Origin: CAZMVY01 sp964617875
Lineage (GTDB): Bacteria; Planctomycetota; Phycisphaerae; UBA1845; PWPN01
NCBI GenBank assembly: GCA_964617875.1
Contig: CAZUAI010000008.1
Span: 37,050 to 101,049 of the forward strand
Length of the DNA stretch: 64,000 bases
Reading direction: 5' to 3'
Shown here: piece after piece, positions 9,896-20,400 of the stretch
Numbering within the stretch: position 1 is the first letter of the stretch
Layout of the letters: every line of letters starts with the position of its first letter
The notes under the pieces: generated by a model
Told to the model about the DNA's origin: nothing
The model's input: the letters and a program-made list of their open reading frames with translations, nothing else
Database searches by the model: none
Made by a program: the position numbers and the translations under genes

Positions 9896-12616
9896 TCATC
9901 GCTCGCGTCGCGACCGCACGATCCGCACGCCGGCCAGCATCAGCCCGGCCATGGCCATCGCCGTCGCGGCCCCTGCGCCGCACGGGGCCAATACCGGTAA
10001 AGCGGTGACGTTCGTGTCGGGCACGTTCTGCTGCGTCTGTTGCGTGCTGCCGGGGCCGGCGGCCTCGGCGCCGGCCGTCACCACCGTTCCGGACGGATAC
10101 ACCGTCACGAACACCGTCGCCAGTCCCGTCAGCCCGGCGGAGTTCTGGACCGTCAGCTTCGCGAGGTACTGGCCGGGCGTGTCGTAGGTGTGCCGGACGC
10201 TGGGGCCCGTCGCCGTCGCGCCGTCGCCGAAATCCCATGCGTAGGAGGTGATGCGGCGGCCCTGCGGGTCGTCCGCCCCCCCGCTGAACAGGACGGGCAG
10301 CGGTGCGTTGCCCGCGGACGGCGAGGCGTTTGCCGATGCCTTCGGGGCGTTCCGTGCGGCCTGCGATTGCCAGGTCGCCAGCCGGCCCCAGGAGTAGTAG
10401 TCGATCGCGTTCCGGATGAACACGCCGTAGTTCAGTTCCCCGTTCGGCGCGTTGCTGTCCGTGTACTGCTCGATCAGGTCGTTGGCGACGACGACCGTGT
10501 TCGGCGCCACCACCTGCCCGACCGAGTACGACGCACCGTCCACCGGGGCGAACGTCAGCGGTCCGATCGACCGCACGACCAGCGCGCCCACGGCGTCCGC
10601 CTCCGCGTTCGTCCAGTAGAGGTTGACGCGGTTGCCCACGAACTGGCTGACGAAGTTCTCAGGCGGTCGCGGCCAGACGCGGCCGTCCTGTGCCGCCTGG
10701 ACGGCCCGCGCGGCGTTGACGCGTCCGTGGGCGAAGATGTTGCTGAGCCCGGTCACCGGGTTGTAGCCGCCCCCTTCCACCTGGACCTTGTCCGCCGTGT
10801 GCTCGAGGATGCCGCGGACCTGCCACGCCGTCAGGTTCGAGTTCACGCTGAAGACCAGTGCCGCGCACCCGGCCGCGATCGGGCAGGCCGACGACGTTCC
10901 GTTAAACCCGTTGTGGTAGTATTGGTCCTCAAAGTCCGGGTCAAACGCATAGATTCGCAGTTCGGGCGGCGGCGGCGGGTTGTAGCCCTTCAGCGACGAA
11001 ACCGCCCCCTGGCAGAAGGGATTCACGACCGTCGGGTCGGTGATGTCGGTCACATCGGTGGTGGCGATGTCCGCCTTGAAGCACACCTCTTCCGCCCCCG
11101 CGGTTGTGCCAAAGGGGCTGCCGCCGCCGCCGGGGGCGAAGACGCTCAGCTCGGGGCCGAAGTTGCTGTAGCATGCGCGAAGATCGTTTCGAAGACTCGC
11201 CCCGATCCCCATCGAGCCCGGGATCACAGAGTAACTCCCCGCCTGGGCCGCGGGCAGGTTGTCGTTGCCGGCGGCGAACATGATCAGGACGCCAAGGCCC
11301 CCGCGCCCGTTCACGGCCAGATCGGCGACCGCGCTCTGAATCACCTCGGCGACGAGCGACCCGGGGCCGGTGAACCCCCAGCTGTTGCTGATGACCTGCG
11401 CGCCGTTCTGGTCCGCCCAGTAAAAGGCCTGAGCGACGACGGCGTCTGAAACGATGATCGGGTTGCGCATCGGGATCAGGCCCGCCTCCGGCGCCACGCC
11501 GCAAAGGCCGACGTAGCGGCCGTTCAGATCCACGTTGTTCGCCCGTGCGCCGACCAGGCCGGTCGTGCACGTGCCGTGCGCATAGGAATCAGACGAGAAA
11601 AGACAGTCGTCGAATCCCCAGCACCCACAGCCCCATCCCCAGTAGCGGTCACAGGCAAATGCGTCGCAGAAGAGCCCGCCGCCCAGATCATATGTGAACC
11701 GATACGGCGGCGTGGGGGACGGGTCGTCGTCGGCTTCCGCAAAATCATAACGGGCTACGATGTTGTCCACCAGGTCGGGATGGCGCCAGTCGATTGCGTC
11801 GTCGAAGACGGCGACGAGTGCCGTGGCGCCCATCGTGATTTCCCACGCGTCCACGGCCTTCACGTCCGCGCCGACGACGGCGCCCGGCAGGTCCCCGCGG
11901 TTCTGCAGGTGCCACTGGCTCGAAAACAGGGGGTCATTGATCGCGACCGCGTGCAATTTCCTGGGGGTGTGGAAGTCGACCTCGGCGAACTCCGCGAGCC
12001 CCGATGCCCGGATCCTCGCCGCCACGCTGCCCGCCTCGTTTCCGGTCGCGTTGCGGACGCGGCCGACGTACATCTTCACGCCGATACCCATGCGGGTCAC
12101 GAACTCGCACTTCTCCCGGGCGAGCAGATCGACGATTTGCTCGTCGCTCACGCCGGCCCTGGCCTTCAGTACGACCCGGTCGGTCGGCACGACCGGCAGG
12201 GACTGGTCCGGCATCTGGTACAGGTTCCGCACGGCTCGAACGCCGCCGATGTCCCGAATCGACGCCAGCGTCGCCGCGTCTCTGTTCGGAACGGCGACGG
12301 AGTAGACCGGCGCCGTCGTCGAACCGGCGTACGGGAGTTTCTGCACGTCCGTGAACCCCTTCGCCCTCAGCGCCGCGAGGACGGTCTCCGCAGGAACTGC
12401 CGGACAGGTCGGACACGGCGAGAGCGTCAACTCCACCGCGACACGCTGCGAGTCCACGCTCAGCGGGCGCGTGGCCGACACCGAATCCTCCACGGCCAGG
12501 CCGTTGGCGGCCAGGCCGCCGGCCAGCACGAGGGCCACCGAAAGCACGAGACCGCCGCGCGGTCGGCCTGCGCGAGCGATACGGACAGGCCCCGGCGAAC
12601 GTCGGACGACGATCAT
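9896..12616 (-). CDS. secreted subtilase (S8) with PKD domain and Cys-Gly C-terminal sorting tail
   Basis: About 906 residues from the ATG at 12616, with GAGGAG six bases upstream. Order: signal peptide (about 20-45), propeptide-like region to about 235, S8 catalytic domain about 240-640, an FN3-like linker, a PKD domain (SYAWDFGDGATATG) about 790-860, a Thr/Gln-rich spacer, and a tail with LPVLAPCGAGAATAM, a hydrophobic run and RSRRER. The catalytic triad is visible: Asp in AVFDDAIDW (about 272), His in YAHGTCTTG (about 347), Ser in NGTSSACP (about 575). Between Asp and His there is a Cys-rich insert (CDAFACDRYWGWGCGCWG, then DDC). The tail closely matches that of the RTX protein at 17.4-21.4 kb. 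It converges on htpX. Confidence 0.85.
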   Translation of the reverse strand: MIVVRRSPGPVRIARAGRPRGGLVLSVALVLAGGLAANGLAVEDSVSATRPLSVDSQRVAVELTLSPCPTCPAVPAETVLAALRAKGFTDVQKLPYAGSTTAPVYSVAVPNRDAATLASIRDIGGVRAVRNLYQMPDQSLPVVPTDRVVLKARAGVSDEQIVDLLAREKCEFVTRMGIGVKMYVGRVRNATGNEAGSVAARIRASGLAEFAEVDFHTPRKLHAVAINDPLFSSQWHLQNRGDLPGAVVGADVKAVDAWEITMGATALVAVFDDAIDWRHPDLVDNIVARYDFAEADDDPSPTPPYRFTYDLGGGLFCDAFACDRYWGWGCGCWGFDDCLFSSDSYAHGTCTTGLVGARANNVDLNGRYVGLCGVAPEAGLIPMRNPIIVSDAVVAQAFYWADQNGAQVISNSWGFTGPGSLVAEVIQSAVADLAVNGRGGLGVLIMFAAGNDNLPAAQAGSYSVIPGSMGIGASLRNDLRACYSNFGPELSVFAPGGGGSPFGTTAGAEEVCFKADIATTDVTDITDPTVVNPFCQGAVSSLKGYNPPPPPELRIYAFDPDFEDQYYHNGFNGTSSACPIAAGCAALVFSVNSNLTAWQVRGILEHTADKVQVEGGGYNPVTGLSNIFAHGRVNAARAVQAAQDGRVWPRPPENFVSQFVGNRVNLYWTNAEADAVGALVVRSIGPLTFAPVDGASYSVGQVVAPNTVVVANDLIEQYTDSNAPNGELNYGVFIRNAIDYYSWGRLATWQSQAARNAPKASANASPSAGNAPLPVLFSGGADDPQGRRITSYAWDFGDGATATGPSVRHTYDTPGQYLAKLTVQNSAGLTGLATVFVTVYPSGTVVTAGAEAAGPGSTQQTQQNVPDTNVTALPVLAPCGAGAATAMAMAGLMLAGVRIVRSRRER

Positions 12617-12878
12617 GATGAACTCCTCAGCGGTTGACACCCTGGGCGAGGCCCACACGCGCGCCGACGGGGCGTCCGTGCGGCTCTGCACGGCGGGGAG
12701 CCCTTTGCGGGCACACAATCACCGCCGGTGGCGGGCGAATCCCGCTCCACCCGTGCCGGGCGCCCCGCGATCCGGCAATCGCCGTCGCGATGGCCGGCGG
12801 CTCGGCCACCCTCCGCCGCCTCCCGGCCCACTAATGTTCGGGTCAGCCGGGGGTCCTGTCAACCGGATGGCGAGACCG

Positions 12879-13050
12879 GGATGCATGGCCGTATGTGCCA
12901 CAGGGGTCAGGGTATGTGCCACCGGGGTCAGGAACCCTTGCCGGACAGGCAGAACACCGTGTTTGCGGGAAGTGGACGCCCTGACGCGCCTGGCCCCGGG
13001 CCGGAAAGGTTCCTGACCCCCTCCTCGTGCGCAGGAACGGCCATGCATCC
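12879..13050. repeat. MITE/REP-like element with terminal and internal inverted repeats
   Basis: The 757-bp gap between the subtilase and the FG-GAP gene holds no convincing gene. It holds this ~172-bp block, bounded by 14-bp perfect inverted repeats (GGATGCATGGCCGT at 12879-12892 and its complement at 13037-13050). Inside are GGGGTCAGG copies at 12903 and 12924 and the inverted GGTTCCTGACCCC at 13008-13020. The stretch 12924-12973 recurs in inverted orientation at 33131-33180. The GGGGTCAGGAACC palindrome resembles REP units linked to REP-associated tyrosine transposases; no transposase lies here. Confidence 0.6.
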
Positions 13051-13202
13051 GCGGGACCGGTCGGCCCGCAGCGGCCGATACGCGCGCCACCCTGTCATCC
13101 GGATTCTTCTTGTCGCGGATCAGGATCGCCGACGACAAAGCTCCGACGGGGGCCGCGTTATGTTCAGAGGTCTAAGGCGCACCCGCACGCCCCCTGCCTT
13201 CG

Positions 13203-13231
13203 TTGACAGGTCTGTTGGGCCCCCGGATAAT
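13203..13231 (+). promoter_or_regulatory. sigma-70 promoter of the FG-GAP/RTX operon
   Basis: TTGACA (13203-13208, perfect) and GATAAT (13226-13231, 5/6) are separated by exactly 17 bases. They lie about 140 bp before the FG-GAP start, on the coding strand and outside the repeat element. Confidence 0.6.
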
Positions 13232-13373
13232 CCCCAGGGTTCGCCAGTAAGTCGCGAGCGTGGGTGGCCGGATTGGTGTCGAAGGAAGCCGGACGAACGG
13301 GCTTCCGCCGAACGACACGCAGCCCCCCACGGGCGTCTCGCGCGGAACCCCCAAGCGATACGGAGCAGGATTC

Positions 13374-16300
13374 ATGACTGGTTTCTCTCGTTCCCGCAGC
13401 CGCAGCTGGGCGGCCCTGGCCCTGATCGGGATTGCGCCGTTCCTCGTTGCGCAGCAGGGCGGCTGTCCGTTCCCCGTGACTCCGTCCGGCGTGTCGTCCC
13501 TGTCCGTGACCGTTCAGGGGCCTTCGACGAGCCAGACGGTCGATGCGGGTTCGACCGTCAGCGTCGTCTACACGGTTCTTCCAAGCGCGACCGACATCCG
13601 CGGCTTCTATGACAGGGACGGCATCTGGAACACCGGCGACGAGATCCCCTTCGCCAGCGGCCTGGCGGCCGGCGTGAACCTGACGTCGCTGTGGATCACC
13701 GGCGGCATGGCCTCGGGGACCTACCGCGTGGGCGTCTGGGCGACGGACGGCATCGGGCAGCAGGTGGCGTACGCCGCCGGCGCCATCACCATCCAGCAAC
13801 CGTTCAATGTCACCGTCGCGTCGCCCGCGGTCGATGTGAAGACCAACCCCGGGGGGCGGGTGGATGTCGAGTTCGCCACGACCTTGCCCGCGACCTATGC
13901 GTACACCGTCTTCTACGATGTGGACGGCGTTGCCGCCAGCGGCGACGAGGTGACGATTTCGACAGGGACGGGCGCGGCCGCGGCCGTGACGACCGTCACC
14001 TGGAACACGACGGGCGTGACGGCGGGCGGCTACCGCGTCGGCGTCAAGATCCAGGAAATCGGCGGGAGCGCCCGCGTTGGCACCCGGTACGCGGCCGGCA
14101 GGGTCTCCATCATCGCCGGCGCGTCTCTCTACATGATCCAGCCCGCCAACAACATCGAGGCCGCCGCCGGCAATCCCGTGCAGATTCAATTCTCAGCCAA
14201 CGTCCCGGCCGGACTGAACGGCTCGATCAAGGTGTTCTACGACACGAACCAGTCCTGCGGCGGGAGCGAGCCGACCATCGCAACGAACGTCAGCGCGGAC
14301 CGTACGGTCGTCCTGTGGGACACGCAGGCGGTCGGGGCCGGTTCTTACTATATCGGCGCGATCATGACTTTCGATGCCCCCGGCGTGCCCATCGTCGCCT
14401 ACTCCGCCGGGCGGGTGACGATCGCCGGCACGGGCGGCACGGGTGGCACGGGGACCGGTTCCGGCGACGGTGACGGCACCGGCGACGGCACGGGCGACGG
14501 TACCGGAACCGGTTCATCCCTCATTGCCGTCACGATGCCCAGCCAGAACACCACGATCTTCCAGGGAACGACGTACAAGATCCGCTGGAGTTCCTCCCTT
14601 CGGTCCGGCGAGGGAACCGTGACCGTCTTCCGGCAGCTCGATAAGGACGGGAACGGCAAGCAGGACGACTCCGCGCCCCAGATTCCCATCCCCCCCACCG
14701 CGCTGGACGTGGGTATCGGCTCCGTCGATTTTGATACGCAAGGCATCGTGGGGTCGTACTTCATCGGGGCCACGCTCACGCCGCGCACCGGTTCGCCGGT
14801 GACGGCGTATGCCCGCGGCATCCTGACGATCCAGCCCAAGGCCTTCTGGGTCGGCAACCTGGGCACCCGCCGCGACCCGGTCGCCAACAAGGTGATCCCG
14901 CAGACCGGCGCCTTCCGGGGCGCGGTCTTCCGCGGCTACAACTTCGGTGACAACCTCGGCAGCTCGATGATGTTGGCCGACGACTACGACGGCGACGGGC
15001 GGAACGAGATTCTCCTCGCCGCCCAGTTCGGCAAGCCGTTCATCTATGGGTACATGGGCCGCGGGGCCGGCGAGGCCTACCTGATCTACGGCCAGGGAAC
15101 CCGCTACGCGGGCGACTACGACGTCAACAACGTCGGCGCTGAAAATCTGCCCGGCGGGAAACCCGTGATCCCGGGCGTGATCTTCGCCGGCATCGTCCCC
15201 AACCCGTACGCCGGCGACGACACAACGTATGCGGTTCAGGCCCGCGCGGGCAACTCGATTCCCTACGCCGTCAACGGGTTGCCGACGCAACCCCTCGACA
15301 CCGAGGGCCTCCGCTCGGTCACCTTGATCCCCGACCAGGATGAGGACGGCAAGAAGGAAATCGTCTTCGGCTTCCCCTTCTGCAACTCGTACAGTCTCTT
15401 GAATCAGATGGCAGACGGTCTCTCGCCGGGAGGGGGCTGGGTCGCCGGTCTCGGCCGGCTTGAGAACAACGGCCACTTCCTGCGCGGCGGCGTCGTGATC
15501 GTCTCCAGCAGGAACTCGGTTCTCAGATCGCGCACGGCGAGGGCCGACAGGACCGCAGACCGCGTCATCCAGCTTCACGAGGTCGGCCAGGTTTTCTCGC
15601 CCATGCTGGCGCCGAACCCCACGCCGACCGTCCAGGACAGCTGCACGACCATCGGCGGAGACGACACCGTCGTCTACCCCTGCGACGGCTTCTACCAGGA
15701 AACGCAGTCGTACATCAGTCCCCCTCGGCTGGCCGACCCGATTGACGCCGGCGGCCGGATCATCCATCCGGACAACGACACCTACTACTGCATGGCGCCG
15801 TGGGGTTTCATCGATCTGACCCAGATCGACCCCCCGTCAGATCCGACCAGTGTCTTTTTTGTCGGCGGGAAGATTACCACGTTTCCGCCGTTCGGTTGCG
15901 ATATCTTTAACGATGTCAATTGGCCCTCCCTGGGATACATGCGGGTCATCGGCACCGGCTTTTATGGCACGGGCACGAGTTGTGCCGGGCGCGTGATGGC
16001 CACGCCGCGCGAGCCCTTCGGCTGCCGGATCCTTGGCCAGGTTACCTCACAGCCCCGGCTCGGGACGACGGCCAACCGTTTCGCCGCCAGCGTCTCGGTT
16101 TCGGGTGACTACCTCCTGATCGGCGCGCCGCAACGCACGGTCACAACCGTGCGGCCGCCCCGGCCGACAAATCTGCCCCGCGCCGCGTGCGGTCAGGTCT
16201 ACATGCTTCGCCTGAAACGACCGGGTTTCCGCCCGTACGAGTTCCTGTGGGCGCTGCCTCCATGGGAGCCCTGGCCTTCCAGGCTGCCCCCGTATACGCC

Positions 16301-17441
16301 CAGCGAGAGCATTCCCTATCCGCACAACTACATCATCGAGGATCTGGGCTACGTCCGGTACGACGCGGGCTGCGTCCCGGAACTTCTGCTGAACTCCGGT
16401 CCGGACTCCATCGAAAGGCCCTTCCGGCTCGTCGGGGCGGCCCCGGGCGACCAGATCGGCGAGGTCACCGGCCTGCATGACATCAACAATGACGGCGTCG
16501 AGGATATCGCCATCAGCGGGACCGGCACCAACGCCGGCCGCGGCGCCGCCTACATCATCTACCGCCGCCAGCCCGAGATCGAAGGTGACTACGATCTCGC
16601 CAGGCTCCAGCTTGATCCGACCAATCTCGACAGGCTGAACGGCCTGATGATTGTCGGCGAGATCGGCGAGGACCTCGGCTCGGCCATCGGCGGCAACGGC
16701 CCCCTGAACGATGATTACAACAACGACGGCTTCGCCGACGTCCTGATCGGCAGCGGCCGGGCCAACCCCGCGACCGGTTTCCACGCCGGCCAGGTCCTCG
16801 TCCTCTTCGGCGGCAAGAACCTCGTCAACCCCGCCGGCGGCCTGACGATCGCCCAGCTCCGCGAGGCGGGCAACGGCATGCTGCTCATCGGCGCCAACAC
16901 GGGCGATGGCACCGGCACCACCGTCGCCAACGCGGGCGACGTCAACGGCGACCGCATCCCCGACATCCTGATCGCCGCGCCCGACGGCCCGCAGGCCAAC
17001 CCGGACCCGGCCGTCAAGGCCGCGTACAGCTTCGCCACCATTGAGTGGGATTCGAACAGCGACGGCCTCGACGACGCCATCGGCGTGGACTTCGACGGCG
17101 ACGGCGCGGCCGACGACCTGAACCTGGACGGCCTCCCGGACGATCTGACGGGCGCGGGCATCGTGTACGTCGTGCAGGGCGGCAAGCACCTCACGGGGAC
17201 GATCAACCTCGCCCAGGTCGGAACGCCGTATCTGCCGGGCTTTGCGGTCCTCGGCCGCAAGGCCGGCGACCACATGGGCGGCGGGTACACGCAGACCGGA
17301 ATGCTCGCACGCGGCGTGTGCGCCGGCGGCGACGTCAACGGCGACGGGCGGGCGGATGTGATGATCGGCGCCGTTCTGGCCGATCCGGAAGGCAAGACGG
17401 ATGCCGGCGAGGTGTACCTCATTTACGGGTTCAATCAATGA
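13374..17441 (+). CDS. large secreted FG-GAP (integrin-alpha-like propeller) protein
   Basis: About 1355 residues from the ATG at 13374 (GGAGCAGGA just upstream). Signal peptide: AALALIGIAPFLVAQQGGC; the Cys context is not a clean lipobox. Residues about 35-365 are tandem beta-sandwich repeats of about 100 residues (each with 'VFYDxDG' and 'AGxYRVG' type motifs). A Gly/Thr/Asp linker (TGGTGTGSGDGDGTGDGTGD) follows at about 365-385, then another such repeat. The C-terminal two thirds carry FG-GAP blades with Ca-binding loops: DDYDGDGRNEILLA, DQDEDGKKEIVFG, DINNDGVEDIAISG, DYNNDGFADVLIG, DVNGDRIPDILIA, DVNGDGRADVMIG. Probably an extracellular adhesion or scaffold protein. It overlaps or abuts the RTX gene, implying one operon. 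Confidence 0.8.
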   Translation: MTGFSRSRSRSWAALALIGIAPFLVAQQGGCPFPVTPSGVSSLSVTVQGPSTSQTVDAGSTVSVVYTVLPSATDIRGFYDRDGIWNTGDEIPFASGLAAGVNLTSLWITGGMASGTYRVGVWATDGIGQQVAYAAGAITIQQPFNVTVASPAVDVKTNPGGRVDVEFATTLPATYAYTVFYDVDGVAASGDEVTISTGTGAAAAVTTVTWNTTGVTAGGYRVGVKIQEIGGSARVGTRYAAGRVSIIAGASLYMIQPANNIEAAAGNPVQIQFSANVPAGLNGSIKVFYDTNQSCGGSEPTIATNVSADRTVVLWDTQAVGAGSYYIGAIMTFDAPGVPIVAYSAGRVTIAGTGGTGGTGTGSGDGDGTGDGTGDGTGTGSSLIAVTMPSQNTTIFQGTTYKIRWSSSLRSGEGTVTVFRQLDKDGNGKQDDSAPQIPIPPTALDVGIGSVDFDTQGIVGSYFIGATLTPRTGSPVTAYARGILTIQPKAFWVGNLGTRRDPVANKVIPQTGAFRGAVFRGYNFGDNLGSSMMLADDYDGDGRNEILLAAQFGKPFIYGYMGRGAGEAYLIYGQGTRYAGDYDVNNVGAENLPGGKPVIPGVIFAGIVPNPYAGDDTTYAVQARAGNSIPYAVNGLPTQPLDTEGLRSVTLIPDQDEDGKKEIVFGFPFCNSYSLLNQMADGLSPGGGWVAGLGRLENNGHFLRGGVVIVSSRNSVLRSRTARADRTADRVIQLHEVGQVFSPMLAPNPTPTVQDSCTTIGGDDTVVYPCDGFYQETQSYISPPRLADPIDAGGRIIHPDNDTYYCMAPWGFIDLTQIDPPSDPTSVFFVGGKITTFPPFGCDIFNDVNWPSLGYMRVIGTGFYGTGTSCAGRVMATPREPFGCRILGQVTSQPRLGTTANRFAASVSVSGDYLLIGAPQRTVTTVRPPRPTNLPRAACGQVYMLRLKRPGFRPYEFLWALPPWEPWPSRLPPYTPSESIPYPHNYIIEDLGYVRYDAGCVPELLLNSGPDSIERPFRLVGAAPGDQIGEVTGLHDINNDGVEDIAISGTGTNAGRGAAYIIYRRQPEIEGDYDLARLQLDPTNLDRLNGLMIVGEIGEDLGSAIGGNGPLNDDYNNDGFADVLIGSGRANPATGFHAGQVLVLFGGKNLVNPAGGLTIAQLREAGNGMLLIGANTGDGTGTTVANAGDVNGDRIPDILIAAPDGPQANPDPAVKAAYSFATIEWDSNSDGLDDAIGVDFDGDGAADDLNLDGLPDDLTGAGIVYVVQGGKHLTGTINLAQVGTPYLPGFAVLGRKAGDHMGGGYTQTGMLARGVCAGGDVNGDGRADVMIGAVLADPEGKTDAGEVYLIYGFNQ

Positions 17442-20400
17442 TCAGAAAGGACGCACGGAACATGTTCCTTCGAACGATGTACGGGCACTGGGCGACAGCA
17501 CCGGCCGGGGCGCGGGCCCGGTCCGCGGGACGAAGCCTCGCCGCCGGCCTGCTGGCGATGACGGCCATCCTCGTCGCGGCGGGTCCGGCCGCCGGCGTCC
17601 TTACGGTGTACCTCGAAGGCGAGGACACGCTCGTCGTCGTGGGCACCTCGGGGAACGACTGGATCCGGATCGTGACGGAGGAAATTGAGCAGGCGGCGGT
17701 CTGCACAGCAGTGGACAACCCTGATCCGGTGCCGGACGTGCCGGAGGTTCCCTCCCAGAAGCTGACGGTCGTGAACATCTACGACATGACGAAGACGCCG
17801 CCGGAGGCCCAGTTCGTATTCTTCCCGCCTGACGCCCCTGCCCGGTGCGCCGACGAAGCGACGGCCAAGGCGACCCAGGAGTTCCTGGACAGAATCTCCA
17901 CGCAGAAGCTCAAGACCGTGCGCGTGCTTGCCCTCGAGGGCGACGACATCGTGGACGGCAGCCGGATCGGCGCGGGCGGAAAGCCGTGCGAAGCCCCTGC
18001 GACCGAAGCCGTTTCGTTGGACCTCCGCGGAGGACCGGGGAACGACCTGTTGGTCGGCGGCGGCGGCAAGGACTCGATTGACGGCGGCTCCGGCAACGAT
18101 GTGCTGGAGGGCGGCAAAGGCGACGACGAAGTCAACGGCGGTCCCGGAAACGACATCGTCCGCGGCGGCCCCGGCGCCGACAAGCTCTCCGGCGGAGGCG
18201 GGTTCGACGTCGTCGATTACTCGACCGACACGGGCCCCGCCGGCGTTACGGTGGATCTGACGGTCCTGCCGGGGAAGGCGAAGGACGGTTGCGGCAACGA
18301 TGACACCCTCGGCAACGAGTTCTCGACGTCATTCTCGGCCATACGCGGATCGCCCCGCGACGACATCCTCCACGGGCATAGCCGCTCGGACCAGCCCGCG
18401 ACGACAATTCTCGGCGGCAACGGCAGCGACCGCATCACCGGCGGGCTGAATCCGGACATCCTCTTCGGGGAGGACGGCAACGACGTCATCACCGGCTTTG
18501 CCGACAAGGACGATCCCGGCACGGCGGGGTACCTGCTGCCCGATTCTGACGATGCCGGCGATGCGGACCGCCTGTTCGGCGGCGGCGGCGGCGACACGAT
18601 CCTCGGCGGCAACGGCCCGGACACCATCTGCGGCGACGGCCAGCCCCCGCCCGCCTGGAACAACGGGTACGATGCCGACCTGTTGCCGGGCGACCCGCGC
18701 CTTGCTTCGGGCAGTACGGTTCCGCTGGCGCCCGTCGCTGTCGCGACCCTGCTTACGCCGAACCCGGCCACGGATCCGGCCGGCGACGACCGGATCGCCG
18801 GCGGCGGCGGCATCGATACGATCTACGGCGGCGACGGCGGCGACACGATCTACGGCGACGACCCCGTCCGCGACACCGGCAACAACGTCTGGCGGTGGGG
18901 CCGGAACAGTTCCGTCAGCAGCGTCACCGGTGATCCGGGGGCGGACACGATTTACGGCGACTTCGGGCCGGAAACGCCGGCGACCCTGACGAATCTCCTC
19001 AGCACTGTGGGGGGCGGCGACACGCTCTACGGCGGGCCGCTGGGCGACCAGTTGTTCGGCGGTGCCGGCAACGACACGCTCTTCGGTGAAGAGGGCAACG
19101 ACCGGCTGATGGGCAACGCCGGCAGCGACATCATCTACGGCGGCGGCATCGATGGAGACAATCGGATCGATACGGGCCCCGGCGACCTTGTGGACTACAT
19201 CTATGCCCCGGCCGGGGTGACCGTGGCGCTCGGGAACGGGGTGGGTCTGCCCGGAATGGCCACCGACGACGGCGAGGGGTGTACGCCGATTCCCTGCACG
19301 GACACCATCTATGACGTGGAGAACGTCCGCGGTTCGGAGTTCGACGACACGATCACGGGAAACGACACCGACAACGCAGAAGCGCGGATTGACAACGCCT
19401 GGCGCCTCGGCGGCCAGTTCTTCATCAACTACGACAACATCCTCATCGGCGCCGGCGGCGATGATACGATCTATGGCGGCGGCGGAAACGACGCCATCAT
19501 GGGCGACGATCTCCTTACAACCACGCCGGGCGATGACATCCTCTGGGGCGACGCGGGGACAAACGGCGATACCGCCTTCGGCAATGACACGATCTGGGGC
19601 AACGACGGCAATGACGAACTGCACGGCGAGGGTGGGGACGACGTCCTCATCGGCGGCGCCGGGAACGACATTCTGGAGGGCGGCCGGGGCACGGACACGC
19701 TCGACTACTCCGAGGACACTCCGCCCCTTGGGCCGCTGGTCACGCCGCTGGTCATCATCAACCTGTCGGACGCGCCCGTCTCAGTGACCCGCAGCGATGC
19801 GTCCGTTGTGACCCAGGCGCCGGCCACGGCCACGGATGCCACGGGCGGCACGGACACCATCCGAAACTGCGACCCCTCGGCGGATTGCACGGACCCCCGC
19901 AACAAGCTGGCCTTCCGCTTCGAGATCGTCGAAGGCAGTGACTATGACGACGAGATTCACGGGTACTCAACCGTCGGCCTGGAGATCCGGGGGAACGCGG
20001 GCGACGACCGGATCCGATGCGGCGCCGGCAACGATACGGTCTTCGGCGGCGACGGGGAGGACACCATCGAGGGCGGCGCCGGCACGAACCTGTTGATCGG
20101 CGGCGACGACAGCAGCGGGATCGGCGGGCCGGGGGACACGCTGTCCTACGAACACGCGGCGGCCGGCGTCGTGGTGAATCTGGCCGATACGCAGCCGCAG
20201 GTCGTCGCAACGGGCACCATCGATACCATCACCGGCTTCGAGAACCTCACGGGGTCGGCGTTCGACGACATACTGCTCGGCGATGCGCGCGTCAACACCC
20301 TCCGCGGCCTCGCGGGCGACGATATCCTGGAAGGGCGGGGCAACGCCGACCTCCGGGTGAACAACGTCTGGATCAAGACCTGGGACACGCTGGACGGCGG

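Noticed and set aside
12633..12638. TTGACA near the subtilase start
   Set aside because: It is on the plus strand, within the 5' untranslated region of a minus-strand gene, and no -10 follows before the repeat element.
18040..20110. Dense short DNA repeats resembling a CRISPR-like or tandem array
   Set aside because: They are codons of the Gly/Asp-rich RTX nonapeptides; period and sequence vary and the reading frame is continuous.
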